Assembly: GCF_001995985.1 (NCBI RefSeq)
Contig: NZ_MUFC01000004.1
Span: forward strand, 125,660 to 165,109
DNA length: 39,450 nucleotides
Direction of reading: 5' to 3'
Source: Salinivibrio sharmensis
Lineage (GTDB): Bacteria > Pseudomonadota > Gammaproteobacteria > Enterobacterales > Vibrionaceae
A program made the position numbers and the translations under genes. Positions 8,467 through 16,804 of this stretch are shown one piece after another (position 1 is the stretch's first letter; each line of letters starts with the position of its first letter). Under the pieces are notes generated by a model. The model did no database searches, was not told the origin of the DNA, and was given only the letters and a program-made list of their open reading frames with translations.

Positions 8467-9054
8467 ATGGTTGAGAGCATGATACCCAGTTTGGCGACAT
8501 TACCGTCACTGGGTTTATTTTTTGTCATCATATTTGCCTCGTATGTTTTTGAGGATGGTGCGATTGCGCTGGCCGCTTTTGTAGCGGTTGAGTCGGTACT
8601 GGCGTGGCACACGGCTTTGCTGGCGATTTTCCTGGGTATCGCAAGCGGTGATATTGCCCTGTTTTTACTGGGCCGTTATGCGCGTCGTTATCGACGTTTA
8701 CGTGCCCGTTTACTGTTGATGAAAGGGGTGCGAGACGCACGCCACCTTTTACGACGTCACGCTTTTTTTAATCTGTTCCTTATCCGTTTTATCCCTGGTT
8801 TAAGAACAATCACTTACAGCCTCAGCGGTTTTCTTGCGATTCCACTCAGCACCTTTTTATTCTCCGTTGGAATTGCCACTGCCTGTTGGACAGGACTGAT
8901 TTTTTGGGGTGCATTTACCATTGAGCACAGCGATTGGCTGGCAGAGAAACAACTGACGGGGTGGGCGTTTGCGTTCTCGATTATTTTGCTGGTGCTGATC
9001 AATCGTTTTCTCCGTCGCCGCGCCTTGCCAACGCCACCAAAAGGATCGGTATGA
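8467..9054 (+). CDS. DedA-family (VTT domain) membrane protein
   Basis: This 195-residue inner-membrane protein has the DedA pattern: an early hydrophobic segment with FVIIFASYVFEDG, the acidic motif SGDIALFLLGRYARR near 60-75, and RFIPGLRTITYSLSGFLAIP near 110-130, followed by two more hydrophobic helices. DedA proteins act in membrane homeostasis, and some are thought to move undecaprenyl phosphate or other phospholipids across the membrane (known for UptA/DedA-type members). It overlaps the next gene by four bases (ATGA), so it is probably translated together with the ATP-grasp enzyme. A strong GGAGGAG site precedes the ATG, but it is caught in the hairpin at 8427-8465. Confidence 0.9.
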   Translation: MVESMIPSLATLPSLGLFFVIIFASYVFEDGAIALAAFVAVESVLAWHTALLAIFLGIASGDIALFLLGRYARRYRRLRARLLLMKGVRDARHLLRRHAFFNLFLIRFIPGLRTITYSLSGFLAIPLSTFLFSVGIATACWTGLIFWGAFTIEHSDWLAEKQLTGWAFAFSIILLVLINRFLRRRALPTPPKGSV

Positions 9055-10163
9055 TAAAGCCCTCGGTGACGCTCGTTGGCCAAGCAGGCATGCCCCACTA
9101 CCCTGTGTCACGGCAATTGGGCTGGTTTGAGTTTCTGCCTACGTGGTGTTTCTACACGCCCGTCGTGGTTCAATCAATAGGGCTTGGCCTCTACTATCGC
9201 AGTTTGACGTTGCCGTTGATTGCTAACCCGGGGATCCGTCTCTCAGGGATGGTCGGTGAGGCGAAATCAGAGGTGTTTGCCCAAGCGGGCGACACGGCGC
9301 AACGATACATCGCTGCCTATTGGCGCTGGACACGGCCCAACGCAATCACCCCCAGCATTAAAAAAACGCTACTTGCCGAGCTTGCGAGGGCAGGTATTGC
9401 TATGCCGCTGGTGGCTAAGCCGGACAAAGGCTGTCGAGGGGCTGGCGTTCAGCGCATCGATACGGAAAAAAAGCTCTTTGCTTATATCAGCACATTTCCT
9501 CCCGACAGAGACATTATTTTTCAAGCATTGGCACCTTACGACGCGGAAGCGGGGGTTTTCTATATTCGCTATCCCGGCGAGGAAAGTGGGCACATATTTT
9601 CCCTCGGGTTGAAATATCTGCCCGCCGTGATCGGTGATGGCAAGCATACCTTAGCCGCGCTTATCCAGCACCATGATGCCGCCTCTGTGCGCGGACACCT
9701 TTATCATCAGCGCCACCATCATCAGCTTGATGAGGTGATACCAGCGGGCGTACGTATTCCGTTAGCCTTCTCGGGTAGCCACTGCCGCGGTGCCATCTTT
9801 AAAGATGGGGCGGCTTGGATAACGCCAGCGTTGACGGCAAAAATGGATACGATCGCGAAAGACATTAATGGTTTTTACTTCGGTCGCTTTGACATCAAGT
9901 TTCGCGATATGGCGTCGTTAAAGAAAGGAGAGGCGCTTTGTATTGTTGAGATCAACGGTGCGAGTAGTGAGCCGGCGCATATTTGGGACAGTGAGGGGGG
10001 TTATTTACAAGCCATCAGAGCACTTTTGCATCAATATCGGCATTTGTACCATATTGGTGCGCGCTTGCGATTGCAGGGACACAAACCGCCCTCTGTGTTT
10101 GCTTTACTCCGCGCGTGGTACCAAGAAAAGCGCTGGATGAAGCAATACCCAGAAACGGACTAA
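9051..10163 (+). CDS. ATP-grasp ligase-like protein coupled to DedA
   Basis: The 370-residue protein carries ATP-grasp features: VAKPDKGCRGAGVQR (121-135) resembles the nucleotide-binding loop, GDGKHTL (195-201) resembles cyanophycin synthetase and glutamate ligases, and D281 (FDIKF) and E300-x-N302 (VEING) are likely metal ligands. ATP-grasp enzymes join a carboxylate, through an acyl phosphate, to an amine or other nucleophile; the substrates here are unknown. A D-Ala-D-Ala-ligase-like or amino-acid ligase role is possible. The ATG at 9051 lies inside the DedA stop region (ATGA) and starts MIKPSVTLVG; the frame is open upstream to 8934, but that stretch is within dedA and has no good start. 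Gene coupling suggests action on an envelope or lipid-linked substrate. Confidence 0.8.
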   Translation: MIKPSVTLVGQAGMPHYPVSRQLGWFEFLPTWCFYTPVVVQSIGLGLYYRSLTLPLIANPGIRLSGMVGEAKSEVFAQAGDTAQRYIAAYWRWTRPNAITPSIKKTLLAELARAGIAMPLVAKPDKGCRGAGVQRIDTEKKLFAYISTFPPDRDIIFQALAPYDAEAGVFYIRYPGEESGHIFSLGLKYLPAVIGDGKHTLAALIQHHDAASVRGHLYHQRHHHQLDEVIPAGVRIPLAFSGSHCRGAIFKDGAAWITPALTAKMDTIAKDINGFYFGRFDIKFRDMASLKKGEALCIVEINGASSEPAHIWDSEGGYLQAIRALLHQYRHLYHIGARLRLQGHKPPSVFALLRAWYQEKRWMKQYPETD

Positions 10164-10232
10164 AGCGGCATGACATCTGCTTGAATGAAGACGATGGCGC
10201 CAAATTGCCGCAACATGTACTAAGGTGAGGGT

Positions 10233-10781
10233 ATGCATTCGAGTCTAACCAAAGCAGATAGCGCGATTATTAGTGGTAACCTGGATGTGGCTTATCAGGC
10301 ACAGCAGCTACTGACGAGTGTCACGGGCGCGGCTTATGGTCGTATGCGGGCCGATCGATTTACCAGCACCATTGGCCAACATATGCGCCATGCGCTTGAT
10401 ATGTATTGGGCCTTACACCAAGGAGAGGGAAGTGGCGTGATGAATGCAGATGGACGCCGGCGAGGCCATCGTGTAGAAACCGACAAGTCTCTTGCCCAAG
10501 CTGAGTGGCAGGCCATAGCCAGCTGGTTACACACGCTATCTAGTCAACAACTCAAGCAGTCGATACAAGTATCGACACAGGTCACCTTGTATGCCTCCAA
10601 TACAGTGACCACTCCCTCAACCATAATGCGAGAATTGATTGCCGTGTCCAGTCATGCCACTCATCACTTTGCTATGATGCGCACAGCCGCATACGATCTG
10701 GGGGAAGTGTTGGATAAAGAGATCGGCATCGCCGCCGCGACGGCAAGTTATCAGCGAGAGCAGCACCCATGTGCACGCTGA
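10233..10781 (+). CDS. DinB-fold protein of unknown function
   Basis: This 182-residue, largely helical protein resembles the DinB/YfiT four-helix fold. The possible metal ligands are H50 and H53 in IGQHMRHALDMYWAL and H141, H144 and H145 in SSHATHHFAMMR, a pattern typical of the divalent-metal triad of that superfamily. Members include thiol S-transferases, but no substrate can be named. A GGTGAGGG ribosome site stands before the ATG. The last 13 bases overlap the start of the NRDE gene, implying coupled translation. It follows the ATP-grasp gene by 69 bases and may belong to the same transcript. Confidence 0.72.
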   Translation: MHSSLTKADSAIISGNLDVAYQAQQLLTSVTGAAYGRMRADRFTSTIGQHMRHALDMYWALHQGEGSGVMNADGRRRGHRVETDKSLAQAEWQAIASWLHTLSSQQLKQSIQVSTQVTLYASNTVTTPSTIMRELIAVSSHATHHFAMMRTAAYDLGEVLDKEIGIAAATASYQREQHPCAR

Positions 10782-11551
10782 CATGGTTGACCTCAGAGCA
10801 AGGGTTTGAGCTGTGTTTTAACCGTGATGAGGCACGAGGTAGAAGCCGTGCAATACCGCCGAACGTCTATCAAATAGCGGGGACAAGCGTACTCATGCCG
10901 ATTGATCCTGATGGGATGGGAACCTGGATAGCGGCGAATGAACATGGACTATTGGTCTGTCTGTTAAATGATTATCAAGGTCAACCGCCTGTTGTGCCCA
11001 AGCGCAGTCGGGGTCAGCTGGTTAAATCGGTGGCCAGAGCACGTGATCTAACTCAAGCTGGATGCATCGTTTCTGAGGAAACGATGACGGATTTCTCTCC
11101 GTTTACCTTGCTTGTGTTCAGCCCCGTTACGCCAATGAGGGGACAAGCAACGCCCCCGTCCCCGAAAGCGTGGCACTGGGACGGGCAAGCCATACAGGCT
11201 GTTGAGTGTGTGCCGCCTGTCGTGTCGTCTGCAGTGGTACCAGATGACGTCCGTCGCACGCGCTCTACGCTCCTCGCCGAAAAATTGCGTGATACACCTT
11301 CCTCCACGCACGCGTTACTCAATTATCATCGCAGCCACGAGCCATTATTGGGGAGTTTGTCAGTGTGTATGCACCGTGAAGACGCCAGTACAGTGAGCTT
11401 GACACATATCTGCGTTAACGCGGATACCACCAGTATGTATTACTACGATGGCGCACCGTGTCGGGTCAGCAGGCCATTAGTGGCCCACTTACCCCTCGAA
11501 GGTGATCATGCTGTGCCATTAAAAGCCAATACTGGTTCCGACACTTACTGA
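10769..11551 (+). CDS. NRDE/TANGO2 family protein
   Basis: The 260-residue protein begins MCTLTWL, placing a cysteine right after the initiator Met, and contains CFNRDEARG with NRDE at 18-21. These are the marks of the NRDE (TANGO2, DUF833) family, which has an Ntn-hydrolase-like fold. The eukaryotic TANGO2 is linked to heme or acyl-CoA handling, but bacterial function is not settled. GTWIAANEHGLLVCLLNDY also fits the family. It starts inside the DinB-fold gene. Its last 33 bases are also the last 33 bases of the outer-membrane gene on the other strand. Function in this cell is unknown. Confidence 0.85.
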   Translation: MCTLTWLTSEQGFELCFNRDEARGRSRAIPPNVYQIAGTSVLMPIDPDGMGTWIAANEHGLLVCLLNDYQGQPPVVPKRSRGQLVKSVARARDLTQAGCIVSEETMTDFSPFTLLVFSPVTPMRGQATPPSPKAWHWDGQAIQAVECVPPVVSSAVVPDDVRRTRSTLLAEKLRDTPSSTHALLNYHRSHEPLLGSLSVCMHREDASTVSLTHICVNADTTSMYYYDGAPCRVSRPLVAHLPLEGDHAVPLKANTGSDTY

Positions 11552-12028
11552 GCTGGTTTCTGCGTCGCCTCTATCGGCATAGGTTAATTCAAACGCCATT
11601 TTAGGGCCGACGGTAGGCTGCAGTTCAAAACCCACCGTCCCTGTGGCACCCCAGCCTATGTCTTTATCTGTGCCGAACTCAGTCTGATAGTAATTGCCAC
11701 CGCCGCGGAGGTAGACACTCCCCATGGTCATGGGGAAGTTCACTTGTAATCCAACCGGAATATAGGATGAAGTGAGCTTGGTTTCAGTGCCATTCTCATT
11801 GTCGAAGTCAGCGCTGGTTTCGCCATATCCAGTGTATAGGCTCGTATAATCTGTCACTCGTAAGGTGCCATTGACTTCCCAAGTGTGGCCTGTCTCCGTT
11901 TGAGAGCCGTACTTCACGTCGGTGACACTTGCGCTGGCACCGATACTGAGCGGAGAGGTTTGAGCCTGTGCGGTTGTGGCCAGCAACATGCCAGCACACA
12001 GAGTGGCGAGCGATAAACGTTTGGTCAT
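11519..12028 (-). CDS. Small outer-membrane beta-barrel protein
   Basis: From the ATG at 12028 this is a 169-residue precursor. Residues 1-22 form a signal peptide with a likely cut after AQA. The rest alternates polar and hydrophobic residues, is rich in Gly, Thr and Tyr, and ends in Phe (SIGF), as outer-membrane barrels do for BamA recognition. About eight strands would fit, similar to OmpA/OmpW-like or Opa-like small barrels; no family can be named firmly. The start is chosen because AAAGGATAG stands six bases upstream and the signal peptide begins there; the frame is open back to 12145. The final strand is encoded opposite the end of the NRDE gene. Confidence 0.8.
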   Translation of the reverse strand: MTKRLSLATLCAGMLLATTAQAQTSPLSIGASASVTDVKYGSQTETGHTWEVNGTLRVTDYTSLYTGYGETSADFDNENGTETKLTSSYIPVGLQVNFPMTMGSVYLRGGGNYYQTEFGTDKDIGWGATGTVGFELQPTVGPKMAFELTYADRGDAETSSVSVGTSIGF

Positions 12029-12250
12029 AGTAACTATCCTTTTGGCCGAGCGTGCAAATGACGTCATAGATTCAGTATAAGAAGTTAGCGGCGATCGTAC
12101 ACCAAGCTTGAGCGATATTTGTGCTTCAATGCTGTCTGGTGACAAAGAATCATCATGATCGATTTTAAGTCTGAGTGAGCGGTGCTATTGTAATGCCCCT
12201 TGTATTTAAGCATGAACGCATGCGTGTTTGTTTCTCAAAGGGCCCTATAA

Positions 12251-12838
12251 ATGAAATTTGCTGTTCTCGATCAAGCGATCTACGACCACCTTTACCGTGA
12301 CATTGAAGCCTTTCGCACCACCTTTGATTTGCCCTGTAATGATCCTGACTCTCTCGATGACAAGGCCGATGATCTGCACACAGCGTTGGCGGTTGAGGAA
12401 ATGACGGAGCTTGCGGAAGCCGACTCGCTGGTTGAGCAAGTGGACGCTATTGTTGATAGTGTCTATGTGCTGATGGGGCGCGCTGTTCAAATGGGATCGC
12501 GTGGATATCGTGAACAACTCGAAGTGAGCTATATGATTGATATTTTGCTTCAAATCGCCACGCGCCTGAGTGTTGATTTTGTGACCTGTTGGGACGAGGT
12601 GCATAGCAGCAATATGAGTAAAGTCTGTCGCAATCAACAAGAGTTTGCCGACACCCAAGCGTTTTACGCTCAAAAAGGGATTGATGTTGTCGCCAGTCCC
12701 AAAGAGGATGGCATCATTGCCAAATGTGCCGCCGATGTCAGTGTCGACGGCAAGCTTATCCGTGAAGGCAAGGTGATGAAATCGGTTTACTACCGTCCTG
12801 CGGACCTTGCCAAGTGTGTGATGGCCGAGTTGGCGTAG
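12251..12838 (+). CDS. MazG-like nucleotide pyrophosphohydrolase
   Basis: The 195-residue protein has the all-alpha NTP pyrophosphohydrolase motif: E49, E50 and E53 (EEMTE) with E62 and D65 (EQVD), and D69 further on. These residues bind magnesium in the MazG/HisE/dUTPase superfamily, whose members split NTPs to NMP and pyrophosphate or act on phosphoribosyl-ATP. The C-terminal half (ASPKEDGIIAKCAADVSVDGKLIREGKVMKS) is not the standard MazG repeat, and I do not know its role. The ATG is preceded by AAAGG. A strong terminator at 12858-12890 makes it a single-gene unit. Exact substrate is unknown. Confidence 0.8.
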   Translation: MKFAVLDQAIYDHLYRDIEAFRTTFDLPCNDPDSLDDKADDLHTALAVEEMTELAEADSLVEQVDAIVDSVYVLMGRAVQMGSRGYREQLEVSYMIDILLQIATRLSVDFVTCWDEVHSSNMSKVCRNQQEFADTQAFYAQKGIDVVASPKEDGIIAKCAADVSVDGKLIREGKVMKSVYYRPADLAKCVMAELA

Positions 12839-12857
12839 TCCCACGCCTCTTGCGCAA

Positions 12858-12890
12858 AACGCCACCGTGATCAGCGGTGGCGTTTTTGGT
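12858..12890 (+). terminator. Rho-independent terminator after the MazG-like gene
   Basis: AACGCCACCG (12858-12867) pairs perfectly with CGGTGGCGTT (12875-12884) around a 7-base loop, and the T-run continues after the stem. It starts 19 bases past the stop codon. Confidence 0.88.
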
Positions 12891-13150
12891 TCGTGAGAAG
12901 GAATACTAATTAGAGTGAAAGCTCTTACCGCCGAGGCTCAAGGCGAGACTGTCATAAAAAATTGTCACAATTGTCTTTTGATCTAGCACATCACTAGGCC
13001 TTTTTTCTTCTATACTTTTGCACTTAACGCTGATTTAAGTCTACGTTAAGGGTTTGCGGTTGCTCTAAAGTGGATGATGTCTTTTTTAGTGTAATCACTC
13101 AGCATTATGAGCGATTAACACTTTCGCTATCCAATGTAAGGGAGAGTATT
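12891..13150 (+). promoter_or_regulatory. Promoter region of the fabI-acyltransferase-kinase operon with an operator-like repeat
   Basis: The gap between the terminator and the GTG of fabI holds no gene. A TATACT at 13011-13016 is a good -10 box; the -35 position (about 12988-12993, ACATCA) is poor, which suggests activation. Just downstream, CTTAACG (13023-13029) and CGTTAAG (13044-13050) form a 7-base inverted repeat with arm centres 21 bases apart, two helical turns. The expected transcription start falls at the left arm, so a dimer bound there would repress. The regulator is unknown. Confidence 0.45.
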
Positions 13151-13924
13151 GTGGAACATCCTTTTTCACTTGCTGGTAAAGTCGGTATTGTCGCCGGATT
13201 GGCCAATGAAAACAGCATTGCGTTTGGGTGTGCTCAAGCGCTAAGCCAAGCGGGCGCCGATGTGCTGGTCACCTATGGCACACCTAAGGCAGAGCGGTTT
13301 GTGACCCCGCTTAAAGCGGCCATGGGCGATCCAGAACTCATGCTTTGTGATGTACAGGACGATCAACAACTCGACGCACTATTCGCTCGCGCCAAGGAGA
13401 AATGGGGACGGGTTGATTTTGTTGTGCATTCAATTGCCTTCGCGCCTTTGGAGGATTTACACGGTCGCGTGGTTGATTGCTCGCGAGAGGGGTTCTCGCT
13501 GGCGATGGATATCTCTTGTCACTCGTTTATCCGCATGGCGAAACGCGCGGAGCCACTGATGTCTGATGGCGGCACGCTGTTTAACATGTCCTACTATGGG
13601 GCGGAAAAAGCCGTCGATAATTATAACCTTATGGGGCCTGTTAAAGCGGCGCTTGAGTCGACCACCCGTTACTTGGCAGCAGAATTAGGACCAAAAGGGA
13701 TACGGGTGCATGCAATTTCGCCTGGACCTATCAGAACCCGTGCTGCGTCAGGGTTAAAAGAATTTGAAGCCTTGGCCGTGGATGGAGAAACCCGCTCGCC
13801 ACTTAGGCGTTTAGCCACGGTGCAAGATGTGGGAAATGCCGTGGTTTACCTTAGCGCCGATGCTGGCCAAGTGTTGACGGGGCTAACCCACTACGTTGAT
13901 GCTGGTCATCATCTTAGGTTTTAA
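13151..13924 (+). CDS. fabI: FabI-type enoyl-ACP/enoyl-CoA reductase
   Basis: This 257-residue enzyme reduces the trans-2 double bond of an enoyl thioester with NAD(P)H. Its glycine loop is the FabI variant GLANENSIAFG (16-26). The catalytic residues follow FabI spacing: Y148, Y158 and K165 (YNLMGPVK, Tyr-x6-Lys), with AISPGPIRTRAASG next. The start is the GTG at 13151, preceded by AAGGGAGAG; the open frame runs back to 13070 without similarity to FabI. It is followed by a hydratase/acyltransferase and a kinase, so it may reduce crotonyl-CoA-type substrates in that pathway and not serve fatty-acid synthesis. Many Vibrionaceae use FabV as the main enoyl-ACP reductase, which would fit a special role. 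Substrate (ACP or CoA) is not decided by sequence. Confidence 0.88.
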   Translation: MEHPFSLAGKVGIVAGLANENSIAFGCAQALSQAGADVLVTYGTPKAERFVTPLKAAMGDPELMLCDVQDDQQLDALFARAKEKWGRVDFVVHSIAFAPLEDLHGRVVDCSREGFSLAMDISCHSFIRMAKRAEPLMSDGGTLFNMSYYGAEKAVDNYNLMGPVKAALESTTRYLAAELGPKGIRVHAISPGPIRTRAASGLKEFEALAVDGETRSPLRRLATVQDVGNAVVYLSADAGQVLTGLTHYVDAGHHLRF

Positions 13925-13980
13925 GCGTAACGAGGCTAACACACACTTTTTTGACTTGATCGATTATTGAGGAGCCCACT

Positions 13981-15405
13981 ATGTCAGGGACGAATAACGA
14001 GGAAGTCATCGAGAATAAGACGTACGATGAGATTTCATTAGGGGATGAGGCCTTTTTAGAAAAGCGCCTTACCATGGAAGACATTAAGCTATTTGCGATC
14101 ATGTCGGGCGACGTCAACCCCGCCCACGTGGATGATGATTTTGCTAAGAGCAGTCGTTTTCAAGAAGTGATTGCCCATGGCATGTGGGGTGGGGCATTGA
14201 TTTCTACCGTATTGGGTACAAAGCTACCCGGTCCTGGCACTGTCTACCTCGGACAAACACTCGCGTTCAAAGCCCCCGTCATGCTAGGCGATGTGCTGCG
14301 CGTCACCGTTCGTGTCGATAAAATGGACGAAAAGCGTCACCACATTGTGTTTGCGTGCCGCTGTGAAAACCAACGCGGTGATACCGTGATTGAAGGGGAA
14401 GCACGCGTACTCGCGCCTACCAAAAAAGTCCGGCGTCAACGCACGGTACTACCAGAAATACGTTTATCTGAACGCGGGCAATTGCATGCGATTTTAACTG
14501 CGGCCGATCACCCTGATCCTATGCACACCGCGGTGGTGCACCCTGTTGACGACAGCTCGATCCGCGGCGCGGTGGAGTCGGCAAAACAAAAGCTCATTAT
14601 TCCTACCCTCGTCGGGCCTCGTGACAAAATAATGGCGGCGGCGGATAAAGCCGAGCTGGACATCAGTGAATTTGACATTATCGACGTACCACATAGTCAT
14701 GCTGCGGCAGAAAAAGCGGTGGCCATGGCGCGGGCGGGGGAGATAGAAGCGCTGATGAAAGGCGCACTGCATACCGACGAATTGCTACATGAAGTGGTCA
14801 AACGGGAAGGGGGATTGCGTACAGAGCGTTGCTTAAGTCACGTGATGGCCTTTGATGTACCCACCTATCCACGCCCGCTGTTCATCACGGATGCAGCTAT
14901 CAATATTTATCCAGGGTTAGCGCAAAAACGCGACATTATTCAAAATGCCATCGAACTGTCTCACGCGATTGGCAATACTAATCCACGGGTAGCGATATTG
15001 TCGGCGGTGGAAACCATTAACCCTAAACTCAACGCGACCTTGGATGCGGCGGCACTGTGTAAAATGGCCGAACGTGGTCAAATTACAGGGGGGATTCTTG
15101 ATGGCCCACTGGCATTTGACAGCGCCGTGTCCGAAGATTCGCGTTCAACCAAAGGTATTGAGTCGCCCGTGGCAGGGTGCGCAGATATTCTAGTGGCGCC
15201 GGATCTCGAGGCGGCCAATATGTTAATGAAACAGCTGAGCTACCTCGCCGATGCCAGTGGCGCGGGTGTAGTGGTTGGGGCGCGAGTCCCCATTATGCTG
15301 ACGAGTCGTGCTGATGATGCACTGACCCGTATCGCCTCAAGCGCGCTTGCACTATTGCTTGCCGATCACCAACGCAAAGCGCTAGATAATAAGTACAACA
15401 AGTAG
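13981..15405 (+). CDS. Bifunctional MaoC-type enoyl-CoA hydratase / phosphate acyltransferase
   Basis: The 474-residue protein joins two enzymes. Residues about 15-145 form a MaoC hot-dog hydratase with D44, N46 and H49 in SGDVNPAHVDDDFA and AHGMWGG: an (R)-specific hydratase site interconverting (R)-3-hydroxyacyl-CoA and enoyl-CoA. Residues about 165-470 form a phosphate acetyl/butyryltransferase domain (GALHTDELL, GGILDGPLAFDSAVS, SPVAGCADILVAPDLEAANM, VPIMLTSRAD), which converts acyl-CoA and phosphate to acyl phosphate. The LDGPLAFD stretch recalls phosphate butyryltransferase more than Pta. This fusion is known in proteobacterial annotation. It sits 56 bases after fabI and 3 bases before the kinase, so hydration, reduction and phosphoryl transfer are probably one pathway. 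The ribosome site GAGGAG precedes the ATG. Confidence 0.92.
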   Translation: MSGTNNEEVIENKTYDEISLGDEAFLEKRLTMEDIKLFAIMSGDVNPAHVDDDFAKSSRFQEVIAHGMWGGALISTVLGTKLPGPGTVYLGQTLAFKAPVMLGDVLRVTVRVDKMDEKRHHIVFACRCENQRGDTVIEGEARVLAPTKKVRRQRTVLPEIRLSERGQLHAILTAADHPDPMHTAVVHPVDDSSIRGAVESAKQKLIIPTLVGPRDKIMAAADKAELDISEFDIIDVPHSHAAAEKAVAMARAGEIEALMKGALHTDELLHEVVKREGGLRTERCLSHVMAFDVPTYPRPLFITDAAINIYPGLAQKRDIIQNAIELSHAIGNTNPRVAILSAVETINPKLNATLDAAALCKMAERGQITGGILDGPLAFDSAVSEDSRSTKGIESPVAGCADILVAPDLEAANMLMKQLSYLADASGAGVVVGARVPIMLTSRADDALTRIASSALALLLADHQRKALDNKYNK

Positions 15406-15408
15406 GGG

Positions 15409-16611
15409 ATGATGGCGAATATTCTGGTACTTAACAGTGGCTCGTCGAGTCTGAAATTTGCGCTTTTCGGCGTCAAGGCAGCGTGCACAGAGAAACCGGT
15501 TGTTAGCCAAGCCCAAGCGCTTAGCCCGCAACTTCGTGGCCAGTTCTCCGGTCTGGGTACTGAGCGATGTGCGGTGTTTATTGAGGGGATGGCGCAAGCT
15601 CACACACCGCCTCCAGCAGAAGCGCATGACCACCAAGCGGCAATGATCTCACTGTTGACCTGGCTTGAACAACAAAGCCTGCTTGATAACCTCGTTGCGG
15701 TTGGCCACCGTGTGGTTCACGGTGGCACGCATTTTAAGCAGTCCACTGACCTTGATGAGCGCACTGTTAAATTGTTAGAAGCATTAACGTCGCTGGCTCC
15801 CCTTCATCAGCCGTACAGCCTGGCTCCGATCAAAGTATTACAAGCGCGGCTACCTGCTATGCGCCAGATTGCATGTTTTGATACTGCTTTTCACACGCAT
15901 CAGCCGTTGGAAGCACGACAATTTGCCCTTCCTTACGCGATGTATGATAGGGGCTTTCAACGTTATGGATTCCATGGTTTGTCCTATGACTTTATTAGTC
16001 GCTGTTTACCGTCGGTGATCCCTGACTTTGAGCCTGAGTCTAAGGTGCTGGTGGCACACCTGGGTAATGGTGCGAGTCTGTGTGCCATCCAAGCTGGACA
16101 AAGTGTGGCTTCCACCATGGGGTTCACTGCGCTTGAAGGTTTACCGATGGGCACACGGAGTGGGGCGATAGACGCTGGACTGGTCCTTCACTTGATTGCG
16201 CAAGAGGGTATGACAGCAGACGACGTCAGCACGCTCTTATATAAAGAGTCTGGGCTGCTGGGCTTGTCGGGGATTAGTAGTGATATGCGCACGCTATTAC
16301 GCAGTGATAAATCCAGAGCCGAACAGGCGGTCGCGCATTATTGCTATCGCATAACTCGAGAGATCGGTAGTTTGAGTGCAGCGTTAGGTGGTGTTGACCA
16401 TCTAGTGTTTACAGCGGGGATCGGCGAGCATGCAGCCCCCGTGCGAGAGCGTGTTGTGGCGCAGTGCAGCTGGTTGGGTATGCGGTTGGATCCATCGGCG
16501 AATCAGGCCAATCAAACCTGCATATCAGCGCCGGATAGCAATGTTGGTGTCTGGGTTATTCCGACCGATGAAGAAGCCGTGATTGCTGCTGATTGTTTAG
16601 CGCTGCTTTAA
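15409..16611 (+). CDS. Acetate/propionate/butyrate-type kinase (AckA family)
   Basis: This kinase of about 400 residues transfers the phosphate of an acyl phosphate to ADP, releasing a short-chain acid. AckA-family motifs are NSGSSSLKF near the start, GHRVVHGG, ACFDTAFH with its aspartate, YGFHGLSYDFI, HLGNGASL, GFTALEGLPMGTRSGAIDAG and FTAGIGEH. Two ATG codons stand together at 15409 and 15412; the second has better spacing to AGGGG. The gene follows the bifunctional hydratase/acyltransferase by three bases. A housekeeping ackA-pta pair normally lies elsewhere in Vibrionaceae, so this paralogue may prefer longer acids such as butyrate; that is inference from context. Confidence 0.92.
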   Translation: MMANILVLNSGSSSLKFALFGVKAACTEKPVVSQAQALSPQLRGQFSGLGTERCAVFIEGMAQAHTPPPAEAHDHQAAMISLLTWLEQQSLLDNLVAVGHRVVHGGTHFKQSTDLDERTVKLLEALTSLAPLHQPYSLAPIKVLQARLPAMRQIACFDTAFHTHQPLEARQFALPYAMYDRGFQRYGFHGLSYDFISRCLPSVIPDFEPESKVLVAHLGNGASLCAIQAGQSVASTMGFTALEGLPMGTRSGAIDAGLVLHLIAQEGMTADDVSTLLYKESGLLGLSGISSDMRTLLRSDKSRAEQAVAHYCYRITREIGSLSAALGGVDHLVFTAGIGEHAAPVRERVVAQCSWLGMRLDPSANQANQTCISAPDSNVGVWVIPTDEEAVIAADCLALL

Positions 16612-16804
16612 TTTTTAGCTCATTATCAATGTGATAAGCGAGTGGCATCTTCATGTTTGCCTACACGGTTGCACGTTTGCTGGTTATTGTCGCGCCAATA
16701 AGACGCGAAAAGTGTGATACCCCATACAAGATTTTTTCTCTGAGTGCACCGTACACGATTAAATCGTTATTCTAGCGCCGGACTTAGGGACGCAGGATGT
16801 TTTT
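16612..16804. promoter_or_regulatory. Intergenic region before the lipoprotein gene, two small palindromes
   Basis: No gene is seen. TTATCA (16623-16628) and TGATAA (16632-16637) form a perfect repeat with a 3-base spacer just after the kinase stop. ACGAT (16755-16759) and ATCGT (16763-16767) form another close to the lipoprotein start. Neither is followed by a T-run, so they look more like protein-binding sites than terminators; both are short enough to be chance. Confidence 0.25.

Noticed and set aside
12245-12865. 206-codon open frame on the minus strand opposite the MazG-like gene
   Set aside because: The plus-strand protein has clear EExxE and ExxD motifs and a ribosome site; the reverse frame runs through the terminator and resembles only a shadow.
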